From: Ceratodon purpureus
Lineage: Eukaryota > Streptophyta > Bryopsida > Pseudoditrichales > Ditrichaceae
Direction: 5' to 3'
Length of the DNA: 64,000 nt
NCBI GenBank assembly: GCA_014871385.1
Contig: CM026426.1
Location: forward strand, 106,498,030-106,562,029
The position numbers and the translations under genes were made by a program. Below the pieces are notes generated by a model, which was not told the DNA's origin, ran no database searches, and saw nothing but the letters and a program-made list of their open reading frames with translations. Below, piece after piece: positions 46,760 through 57,569 of this stretch (position 1 is the stretch's first letter; every line of letters begins with the position of its first letter).

Positions 46760-46975
46760 TCAACCCCAGCGCTCCCGCCCGATTGCACGCACCCGATGCA
46801 GCGAACTCGCCCAAACGCACGCGCCCAAAGCAGCGTTTGTGCGCGATCTGCGCTGGCGCCTACATAATTGCGCCGAATATGCAAGGTCGCGCCTGAGATC
46901 AAGATCGCATCCGCCGCAACGCTCGCTAGAAGAAGCGCTCGCACCTACACCCGCGCACGAAAGTCAACGCTAGGT
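46760..46975 (+). repeat. GCGCCCG-rich array downstream of the kinase-like ORF
   Basis: Plus-strand words cgcccgattgcacgcacccg, cgcccaaacgcacgcgccc and cgctcgcacc recur. Confidence 0.6.
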
Positions 46976-46984
46976 AAATTTGTT

Positions 46985-48070
46985 CTACCCCTACCATGAG
47001 TCAACCGGTCAATCCCTTTTCAGATGGACGAGGGGGTGTGTCATGTCACCATGGCGGACTTATGGACTAACGGATGGTCTGTCTACTATAACAACCCTGA
47101 TCCGGATAGAAGGTTCTAATTCTAGCAGCTTCAGCATATGCCCCACCGTCTTTGTCATTTCCCCATCAAATTTGCACAAGATGGGGATTGTCCAAGCGAC
47201 ATCAGCCTAACCTTCCTTCTTGAAGTTGTTGTCGAACAACCGCGCCTTGTTGACGATGCCACCTGGTTGCCCTACCACGATCCGGAAGTGGTTCACAGTC
47301 TGCTCCTATTTCGCGTTAAAACACGTGACCACTTCACCCTTCACTGCGAGATCCATCGTCAAATCCTTCACCTGGATCTTCAATCGTTCCTTTGAAATCG
47401 GCTTTGAGCTAAGGCTGCGTCGTGAACTCCTTCATTTTGAGGAGCAATTTTCTAGGTTCGCAGGTTTTCATTATGATGCAAACCTTCGGAAGCAACGTCT
47501 CAATTCTCTCATAATCGTTCTCTAAAGTCCCGGATCTCTTCCCGGACTACAAGGAATGGATCGCCTAGAAATCCAGAGGATGAGGTGGCTGTCTTGTGAA
47601 GGACGGAAGTTTGGGCTACGAGCATATTCGCTTGATCTGAGGCGGCATGCTTGGAGCACAACTTTGAATGTGATCTGGCTGGTGTTGGATTCCGCGGCGG
47701 TTCCTAATCCAGATTTTTACTCACGGAATCCATCTCCATTTCCGCTATCTATCTTCCGGCAGTCTCGCTATCCGCTTCTCCGTATTCCAGCAGACACCTT
47801 GCAATCTTGAGCTCTGCCTCTTCCAATTCCTTCAGGCATCCGTTCCTAGCATAGAGATGGAATAGGAAGGGGCAGAGGGGAGAAGGTTTCTTCCCTACAC
47901 CGGCAACCAACTTCAAGACGACATCCTGAATGATCAATCCCTACTTGACTTCCCTCTAACCAGACATCACTCCAAAGATAATGTTCTCAATTGTCACGGT
48001 GATCCGGCTCGGCTTCTCCGGATAGAGAATCAGAACGAGGAACTCTTATACTTGCTTCTTTCTCCGATTA
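46985..48070 (-). pseudogene. Third gag-like relic, distant relative of units A and B
   Basis: Minus-strand frames near 48060-47760 read ILYPEKPSRITVTIENIIFG, two stops, then LIIQDVVLKLVAGVGKK and CPFLFHLYARNGCL. These align by eye with IFHPEKPKRITIKWASVFIG, MMKTIVDRQVANLRKTKK and LPSFLIHLYRHKGLL of unit B. The remainder to 46985 has a few CCGG-rich patches but no continuous frame. No LTR-like ends were found, so it is an older, broken member. Confidence 0.5.
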
Positions 48071-49660
48071 TTGCAGTTTGCTACATGAAATTTGTCCTAA
48101 CTGATCTGGATTGGCCTAACTACTAAATCGGATCATTCTTGGCCTAAATTTACCTACTTAACCAAAAAAATTAAAAGGTGCTATAAAACTAAGTTCCGGT
48201 CTAGTGATATCAGGTTGCTTCTAACTTTTTAGGTTTCCACATCTGATTCTTAAAAGAAGTGAAAATTTATTAGTGAAAAAAGTGGTAAATGTGATAAATT
48301 TAATATTTGAAATTATGAGACATTTCAATAAGGGCCTAAAGCCGTGGAAAACTAGAATACTACCTAGGATCTAATCATTTAGAGACATTCTAGATCCGCA
48401 AATGGACTCTCACTATATTGGAGTTGGGATAATAAATAATTTTAATCAAATGAGCATGTAGTAAACCTTAAAATAAAATTTACTGTATCCATAAGATGAG
48501 GCACATTGTATTAGACATATGATACAATTTACTGTTTTAGTGAATGATTTTTACTTTTTTAATAAACTGAGACTTAGTATATTAGTAATTAAAAATTTAC
48601 CGTCTCAAGTCAAAGACAAACAGTTTTAGTATAATGAGAAAGATACATACTCTAAAAGGGCCAAGCAAATTTGGAATAGTGAACTACATGTGGTGAGTCA
48701 AATATCTTGAAGTGGCCCTTTTAGTCTCACTACATCATGATTATAACAAATCCTCTATGCATATATTTCTCTGAAGAAACAGAAAACTCTAAGAGTGAAG
48801 GTACTTTAGTAAACCACCTTGTAAAACTCGCTACACTTCGTTGAAGCTCAAACGTGCTTCATAAATGAACGTCTCTGATTCTGAGTCCAAACCATATAGT
48901 ATAGTAAAAAAAAAAGGTACAAATGCTTATAGTTGGCCCATTGACGCCGTTTTCCAATAGCTTTAGTAGCAATCTCTTTGAAGTTAGGATAGCTGTATTA
49001 GGGCAGCTGCAAAATTGTCACGTAGTATTGTTGTACCTTTAGGGAAAGTTAGCATGTGAGCGGAGAGCAGAGAATGGAAAGCAGAGATTTGACATTTAGC
49101 CAAATTTTTGAAAGTGAAGTAAACCCTATAACCGTGGAAAAATACTATAAAAAGGCACAATTTTGTTACTTTTTTTAGTAAAGGAGTATAATTCCGTGGA
49201 ATTCAGGGTTATCACTGGTAAAAGTTCTTACATTTGTTTTCTGAGGTACAAATTACGGCTGATGTCATGATGACGTCATGCATACAAATCCTTTAGATTT
49301 GGTCCCTTACAGGATCTAGATATGAGTATATAGATAATTGTAGATCACAACAGTAAATATTGAATAGATAATATAGATAATTATAGGAAAAACAAAAAGA
49401 TAAAAAGATAAAATTAAAGGACTGAAATCTTCGTGGAATATTTTAAAGCTGGTGTACAATAAGGAGCTGCTGAAACCAAGATGTATACCATGTTAGACTG
49501 CTTGTCTTCTCAAAGATTTCTCGGTCTTTAGATAAGACCATTGCTAGCTTAAGTGTCAACCAACGATCTATATAAACCTTAATAGACGTCCTTGACGTTG
49601 TATTAGCTCAATAATTTGTTTAGAACTTAACGTTGTACTTCTTAGCAGTTGTTTGAAAGT
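48071..49660. other. AT-rich noncoding DNA
   Basis: About 1.6 kb without any supported gene or clear repeat. Confidence 0.6.
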
Positions 49661-50173
49661 ATGGGCGATTCCTTTAAGGTTGTTGCTTGTGAAACAATTT
49701 TACAGGATTTGCTTAAGAGGATGGCGGTTGGACCTAACCCCTGGGATCATATAGGTAGTAGTGCAACAGAGGGTTGGACTCCTCCGACGGTAATCACGTT
49801 TGAAGATGTCGAGAACGCTCGTGCTGTGTCGAAGCTGTGGAAGCGTGAGGTTGACAGCAGTCCTGAATATGCATGCCTTCGGCTAGCGAGGTGGGATTAC
49901 TTTATGTTCAGGGGTCGCCATTGGAGTACTAAGGACAAATACGAAGCTAATTGATTCAACATCAACTAGAGTGTTTTTAAGAGTTTTTGGACACTTGCAA
50001 ATATAATTAACAACGAGTGGTTAGAGACAGCGTCCCTTGGAGAACTTAGATGCCTTGAGTTAGATCAGTTGAGGACATTGCTATGGGCAAATGGGAATCA
50101 GGTCTTGGATGTGCCGAAAGGAGAGAAATTTTCTCCAAGTGATGGTATCTGGATCTCTCCCAAAAATAGGTAA
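49661..50173 (+). pseudogene. Small unknown gene relic, ~170 codons
   Basis: From ATG 49661 (MGDSFKVVACETIL) the frame is coding-like (Trp-rich: NPWDHIG, WTPPTVITFEDVENARAV, KLWKREVD). TGA at 49952 and TAG at 49967 interrupt it, and it continues in the same frame (FKSFWTLANIINNEWLE, then GKFSPSDG-like GEKFSPSDGIWISPKN) to TAA 50171. No family recognised. It converges on the methyltransferase-like gene and may be a further ORF of the same element. Confidence 0.35.
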
Positions 50174-50524
50174 CATGGCTATGGCAATTTGAAATGTTGT
50201 TGACTGATAAAGAAAGTAGATAGAGTTTTATGAATAGTTTGAACGTTTCAGATGTTCATGTTAGTGTTGTCTAGTGTTCTGGATATAATTAGCTCACAAA
50301 AACACATTCATAATTAAAGTACTTTTCCCTTTAAACACATGAGAATTGAGAGCCAAAAAGTCTTGCAGTTGTAGACCTTTACATACACAAAAAGAAAATG
50401 GAAATGAGAATCATGAATACTTTAAGTGGTATGCAATAGAGTAGACGAAGGATTATGTAATCCACTCCAATGAAATCAAATCAAATCAGATGAAAACAAT
50501 GATAGACCGAAGCCTCCTTCAGAC
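50174..50524. other. Convergent 3' ends
   Basis: AT-rich; no gene seen. Confidence 0.4.
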
Positions 50525-53500
50525 TCACGACATGCTACAATCGCTACTTCCACTCTCAGAGCTCAAGGACTCTGAATCTCCTTCTAAAGCCTCTATATCG
50601 ACAAATACAAGGGCCTTGGGATCAAAACTAGTTGGCTGACTAGGAACATATCTAAGGGCACGAGATTGAAGCGTTTGTGCTAAGTCCTGTGCATGTTTGG
50701 AAGTATAAAAGGCTGATTCGGGATGGAATGAAGACGCCACGATGGAGTGGACACGGCTCTTGGCCCACGTGGCGGTGTTGCCGCAACTACTCTGCAATAG
50801 GAAACTGATAGTGGTTAGATCGAGTAGGTAGAGTTGCAAACAAAAGCAATGCTAAGATAAATTGCACAAAAGATAGAAAATCTAGAGTAAGACTTAAACC
50901 TCTTAGAGGGTCTTGGTCTCTTTGGAGGTGCTTCTTCAACTGCTGCCGGTCTAGGATGTTTAGAAGGGCCCATGGCGGATGGTGTAGCCATATACGGTTT
51001 GAGAATGGCGTCGAATATGGCTTCGTCATCCTCAAAAGCTGTACTGTGACGACCAATAGCCTGGCAAGCCTTGATGGAGGCCCCTAAAGCTCAGAGAGTA
51101 ACAAAGATGTGAGAAACTGTGGAATAAACGAGAGGAATAATTAAGCAGACACATATAATGAATGGTTACCTGTTTCTGCATTCTAGTCGAGGACTATGTC
51201 ACCGGGCTTCGAAAGCTCTCTAATTATGCTCTGCATCAGCTCATGGGTTTTCTCCCTTGGCCCTCTTCACGAATGTCTCCATTTATTTGTTGTGACTCCA
51301 CATCGGTCCAGTTGAAAATGGCATCACTCTCGGTAATGTTGTGAACCCCATGTATCATCTGGGATTTCTTTGTTTGGAAGGAGAAATTAGATGGCGCGTG
51401 GCCACCACAAACGTAGACGCGAATCCACAACCAAATAGTTTGCAGTCAAGCAAAACTAGTGAGTGCTAATAAGTAGAAGGGTTATTACTTAGCAAAGAGA
51501 AAGAAATGTTACGATGAAATTACCAAGTTGTCGGGGTTCGTAGGAGAAGTCAGGCCGAGTACATTGACACCCCACATGTCCTTGTAAAGCACGAACTCTC
51601 TACCCTCAGCTTCTTCCTCGATATCCTTAGCCAGCTTTTGATCATTGTTGTGGATGATGCAGACGACACCATCTTTCCGCAAGTATTGATCTGCAAAATG
51701 AAAGATGTCGTACACATAATCCTTCTCACGAGAGTTCCAAGGCGGAATACTCGTGGGGGGACCGGAAACAGAAGGGTCGGGAAGATTCTCAGGGATGTCG
51801 GCAATTATCAAGTTGACTCCCAGATGGTACTCTTATTTGCATTGGTCCGGAACTCCATTTTGGCGGCCTGCTCCAAACTTGAGGAAACAAGAAAGCAGAA
51901 TTAGATACTATAGAATGAATAGAAGTGTATGTATCCAAGAAATGTCTAAAGAACAAAACATACCTTGCGAATGAAGTCTTGAACTTTGATCCACTCTAGG
52001 TTGCCGTCCTTGTCTGAGAGCTTCTTATTTCGCCGCAACATCGAATTCACAGATGAGTTGAAGACGGAAACATGTGTGGAGATCGAAGTTCTAGCGGAAG
52101 AAGTGGTTTGTGGATAATGTTTGGCCTTCCTCTGCTCAATGAGACTTCTGGTGATCTCAGAAGCACTAATGGATGAAGGCGCATTTGCAGTGGTCGAAGA
52201 TGGCTTTGGAACGTCTATAGTTGGAGAAGCGTTGGGTGTCTCCTTCCCTGGTGCAGAAGACTCTACACTAGTATCCTGTGAGGCCTGGGACTTCGACCCC
52301 GGAGTTCGCAGTCGCCGCCATCTCCCTCTCTTTGGTGGAGGTGCAAATGATTGATTCTGCAGGCCTTCGGCCTCATCTGAACCGTCTCCAGAATCCTTGA
52401 CAGCCGACAATCCTCCATCAAGCTCAGATTTCAGCTCCGCTTCGGACTCAATCACGAAACCACGAATGCAAGCGAGGTACCAACAACCAGCTTCTAGGTG
52501 CTGCAATTTGAACCTCTTCAACTCCTGAGGAGAATAGATACACTGGTCAGAGCCTCTCTGAATCCACGCAGCGAAGTACTTTGCAAGCTTGTCAAGGTGA
52601 AGTGCGCCTTTTTTAAGTAGCTCTCTCTTGAAGTACCTAATGAAGTTCAGTTGTCATAGATCAGAATCGTACTGGTTAAGTTAAATTAAAGGGAGAAGTA
52701 AATGGAATACAGAGAGGTATATCATAATAATTATAAGAATATGTCACACGCTTGAGAGCATCTGCAGCCCCCCGGAAATTTGGAAAAATCGGACTTCTAA
52801 TCGAAAGCCTTTTCCACGCGGGTACCAAGGAATAAGGGGAATGCGTTCTCCCAAAGGAGAATATGCCAACTCTCCACATATGCGTCGGGCTGTAGCACTC
52901 CCGGGAAAGACTTCCACTTGATGACCACGTTCTCGGTCTTACAGATGTCATCAAAGTCCTGGGTAATTGCTTCCTCGAGCTGCAACACAAAAGTAAAGTT
53001 GTTAAGGTAAAGAAAGATATGCGACAAAGAAAGAGTACAGATAGTGTTCACTATAATGTTTGAAGGTACTATACCCCAGCCCAAAATGCTGCCTTGTTCA
53101 CCCAATGGTCGAGGTCGGCCTCCTCAAATTCTGGGGGCAGAAATCTGTAAGAAAGTCGTGAACTAGGTGAAGAGTTCCACCACCTCAGCTAGCGCGCTTT
53201 GAATTTGGCATCCACAGCTGTAGGAACAATCTTTTGAAGCTTGTCCACTGTCATCTCCGGTTTGGCAAAATCACTGTAATGCCGATTGATCTGGAAATGA
53301 AACAGTACATATAGAATTAGATGAATTTTTCCGAATTGCAATACTTGTGGATCAACTAAAGTAGGAATGTTAACCCACTTACCTCGGCAAGGAAGTCATC
53401 ACCGTTCTTGGGATTGGCAATGGCCAATTACTTGGTGAAGTCCTTCTTCTTAATGGTGTTGACCATGTTGTTTGAAGCCGCAGTCATGGCATCCCAAACA

Positions 53501-56500
53501 CCTGCCGCAATTTGTTCTAGAATGGGTGTTTTCTCCTTATAGATCCTGACAGGTTCGTCAGAAGCAGCCACAATTTCTCGTTGTAAAACAGAGTTATTAA
53601 TTTGTGAGTTTACAGTCTAGCGCAAATCAATTGACGAATGGAAGCGTGATAGAGGGAGGAAAAAGTTCTTACACGATAAAGAAACGCGATGAAGACTTTG
53701 GTTGGCAAGGTAAAGTACAATTTGTGATTCAAAGATATTTGATACTCTTCTGGTGTGGACAGATCCTTGAATTCCTCTAATTTCATAACACCAAAGGAGC
53801 GAATACAAAAAAGTTTTGCTAGAAGAATACTCTTGTCGTGATCATTTTTTGTAGACATGTACGAATAGACGTCAATCAATAAAATGCATAAAAAACAAGT
53901 TTAAGCAACTGTGGTCAAATTATTACCACTTCAATGCAGTGCATGGCATGAAGAAGGTTTCCCACTTGACCGCGTGGGTCAAGAACAATGCAATGCACAA
54001 AGATGTGCCACGCTGGATCTTCGCTGTGATGGTTGTTGATATGTCTCAACCATGCGGCGAGGCGATGGTTACCTTCCCTAACGTAAAACATCTTCCCTGA
54101 GAACTTCTTCCAATCTGATTCAGCCAATAGCTCATCTTTGAAAGCATCGTTTGCTTTTAGCCAACAAGGGCTCAACTAAGCCTTGATCTCTTCAGTGACA
54201 TTGGATGTCTTCTCTTTGTGGTTGTACATGGAAATCTACATAACGCGGTCTCCATCTCTATAGCTTGGGGAGAATTTGGAGGCTGTTGATGACGCCGATG
54301 GAGTCGACCTTGTGCTGTTTCCGCTGATAAATTCACTCTCTACTGCATTCGTCAAATCTGTAGGACAAGATGGCGCTGGCATAAGATCCTGCGTTTGAGT
54401 TACCTGTCAAAAGTCATACATTTTCAGACTTGATTTCAAGACAAGGATCGTAAGAAAACATACAACTATAAAGATGAATATAACAATTTCTTCTCGTAGT
54501 GAAACATCTTTTTTGAAAACCCAATCATTAGCAGCAGTAATAAGTAGTACAGAGGTCACTATCTACGTGGTGCACGCCTATAATACTCCCTAGCCTGTCT
54601 ACAGTTCCAATGACGGCGCCTCTTCTAAAATCGCCTAGTGTGTTGGATAGGGCATAGTAGTATCGCGGGGAGGGCGAAGACAACATGAGCTCGCCTCCTC
54701 ACTCTAATAGCCGAGGAAGGAGAAGGTGGGGACATTGGCGGGGTACCAAGTATTGGAGAAGTAGGCATGTGGCCCGGAGATGTAGGCTCGTAGACAAGAG
54801 ACGTAGGCATGTACTGAGGAGAGTGGACCTTGAGAGGTCCACTATCTAAATCTACAGGGTTTCCTAAAGCACACCTACAATAGGGCTGATCAATTGAATC
54901 CGAGAGGTCTAGAAAATTGATCACTGTGATCGGGGAACTGATGGACAAGGGGGCATCTGAGAATACCTAGAAACAGAGGAACAAAGACAATGTGAGTTTA
55001 CCATAAAATTTAACAAAAGAACATTAAAAAGAAGTAAGTTTGATAAACAATGCTATGCTCAATACAGAAAACAAAATAATGTGAAATACCTCAGTTTTTG
55101 CCGATGTTGGCCCATCAGCTTCACTTGCACTGAATTGCTCTGTAAACTCCTACAAAACAGACAATGAACATCTCGTGAGAGTTGAACAGGAATGACTAAG
55201 CAACTAGTAGAAAGGAACTATTAAAAACATCACAAACAATGGGGGCCTCCTCGGATGGGGTTGCGGCCGCCTCCACTGTCTCCGTAACTGCTGCGCCCAC
55301 AATGACACCCACCACTAGAGTGGGTGTCGGATCCAAAAGCCTCTTGGCTGCCCCCCCTTCCCTCGGCGCCATGGCTCGTGCACCCTCCTCTACTGCTCAT
55401 GCCGCGGCCTCGTGAGCAGCTCATGCCTCCATGGGAGGCGCACCCAGCTCCCTGTCTCCGACAGTGGGGGCCTGCGAATGCTCGCTGCTGCTCGCGGCCA
55501 TGCCCTTCACGCGCATCGAATCCCCCACTACTTCCACCTGTAGTGGCACCTCAATGGTATGTGTCGACACCAAGTGCTTGATGGCGGTCGCCGTGCTGCT
55601 CGCGGTCTTGAACTCTACCGTCGCGGTCCACATAGAATCCTCTTCATTTACCACTTCAATCCCTTCAAAACCATCTACTGCAACTACCTCAAGCAATTCA
55701 CTCCTCTAGGCCGCGGCTGCTTCCCACTTATCCCCTTACCTCTACTTCCCCTTCCCTCTCAGATCGACAAACTCAACATCGAATGCATTCAAATACCTCA
55801 TAACCCAAACCCCACCTACGCAAATCCTTACCTCCTCTGTTGCTGGGGCGTGGTCTGATCCGCCTCCGTCGCTCTCCATCTCGGAGTCGCTGCGGTCCTC
55901 TCCACACCCCTGCATCCTCTTGACAGTCGCCTCTTCCTCCGTAGCCGCAAGTGCTTGCTTGAATGCGGCTTCTGTAGAAGCCCTCCCTCTCCCACCTCGT
56001 CCTTTACCTCTCCCTCGACCCCCTACTTCGGCCCCTCTACCTCGCCCTTGGGCCGATCCTTCATCCATTTCATCATCTCCGGGGCCTACCGTAATACCAA
56101 GCGAATCAACATCCTCCCCACTCGTCTCAGTAGGACTCCCAGGGTCCCCTCTCCCCGCCCCCCTTGCATCGCCCCCCAATGCATTCGCCTCCCCACCTTT
56201 GCCCGCCTCCATAATTTCTCGCCTTGCTCTACAAGCCACGGCTCTCAATGTCTCTGTTTCGGAATCCTCGCCTGTATCCACTATTGCTCTCTTTGCACCT
56301 TTGACCTCTTGCTCAACCCTAAACCAATCTTCTCTCTTTACAAAGAATAAAGAGGTTGACAAGTATAAGTTCTCGAAGGCAATTCACTCTAACATGAACT
56401 ACGGCTATTGCGCCATTACAATCTTAACCGGTAAAAAATAGATCACGCAGCAAAGGCACTGTTCTAAATTTATAATGTTATTCCACAAGAAACAAACATA

Positions 56501-56978
56501 CATGAACAAACTTAGAACAGTAAGGGAGGAAACTTACTACCTCCGAGTTAGAATGGCCTCCTGATTGTGAATCCGTCTCTCTTGTTGACGAGTCCTTAAA
56601 ACCAAAAGAAGGTTGTGGTGTCTCCAGAGTCTAATTTGAATTGAATCCTCGTGCTTCCGTCATCTCTTTTTGTTTCTCAACGCTACTTATTAACTCCTGC
56701 TCCTCAGGCTCTACTGAAGTGTCCTCTAAAATCTCATCTTTTATCTCCACTATGGACTCTAGTATGAGTTTACGAATGCTACAAAATTTTAAAGTCAAAG
56801 GCAGACCTGCTCCTTGAACCTTCAGTGGTGCACTGAGAAGGTTACGTTTTGTATCTACCTTCCTACTTGCTGCTCTCCTCTTCTTCGCTCTCATGTCCGT
56901 AAAATCAGTGGAATATCGTTTCCTTCTTCGATTTTGTGTGACATAAGTGGAGGGAGTAGACCCTCCACTCTCCTTCAT
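50525..56978 (-). pseudogene. Multi-exon gene with ParB-like motif and permuted DNA N4/N6-methyltransferase-like domain
   Basis: Exons read leftward. 56978-~56535 encodes a basic head. About 56410-55260 is Gly/Arg/Glu-rich (RGRGKGRGGRGRAST) with several stops. 55151-55089 is a small clean exon, and 54976-54625 is Pro/Ser-rich with MPTS repeats. 54410-~53930 carries FYVREGNHRLAAW, a ParB/sulfiredoxin-like G-N-H-R signature. Further exons follow (53870-53680, 53590-53390, 53291-53074, 52980-~52750, 52636-51963). 51867-51523 holds LIIADIPENLPDP (motif IV, DPPY-like) then FADQYLRKDGVVCIIHN. After an intron, 51440-51172 ends with a KP..ELMQSII helix and SKPGDIVLD (motif I start), and 51080-50895 continues NAETGASIKACQAIGRHS. 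Motif IV before motif I is the permuted order of N4-cytosine/N6-adenine methylases (PF01555-like). Most splice sites are clean. Stops (TAG, TAA) and one base lost near 51250 break it; motif I Gly reads Glu. Confidence 0.65.
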
Positions 56979-57008
56979 GTGTCTAAGTAACCTAATGACC
57001 CTCCTCAC

Positions 57009-57569
57009 TATAAAGGACTCAATAGATCTTCAACTCTGCTTATATAGTCCTAAATCAACCCGTTCCTCAACTCCTCATGAATAGATAATAGTACCCACTT
57101 ACAAGAATCATCCACCGGCTATACTTAGTGAAACTAAAGATAATTTCATTTTGAATTAAAGTTGATGTAAAAATAAATTTAATTAAAATCAATTAGTACA
57201 TCAATAAAATGAGGACCATAATAGACATGAAGACAATGAATACCCTATCACAGAGGGCCTGGCCAAAGTTCTAGAATGAAAGGCGGCTAAAGCTAATCCT
57301 AGACATTCTCTCCTGAACATAAAATCAAACCACGATCTAAAGTGCTATTGACTTGGGTTAATATAACTACACTTAAATTCTCATTACGGCGCAAGAGATA
57401 ACTAACTCTATTACTTAGACTCTAACAAACTTCCGTTACTCCTGATTCAGATTCATTTACTATGATGCAGCCGGAACTGTATATAATCATTGTACTCGAC
57501 CTCTTTAGTCTCTCATTCTTATACATCGTCACTCGAATAGTGTCATATCCCCGCACTCTACGTTTCACT
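57009..57569. promoter_or_regulatory. Divergent intergenic region, probable bidirectional promoter
   Basis: About 560-590 bp separate the starts of the methyltransferase-like gene (minus) and the MULE transposase gene (plus). AT-rich, no gene. A tatataatc word lies near 57480, about 90 bp before the plus-strand ATG. Confidence 0.4.

Noticed and set aside
55920..56441. Plus-strand Pro/Ser-rich frame of 173 codons
   Set aside because: Complement of the Gly/Arg/Glu-rich exon of the methyltransferase-like gene; low complexity alone explains the open frame.
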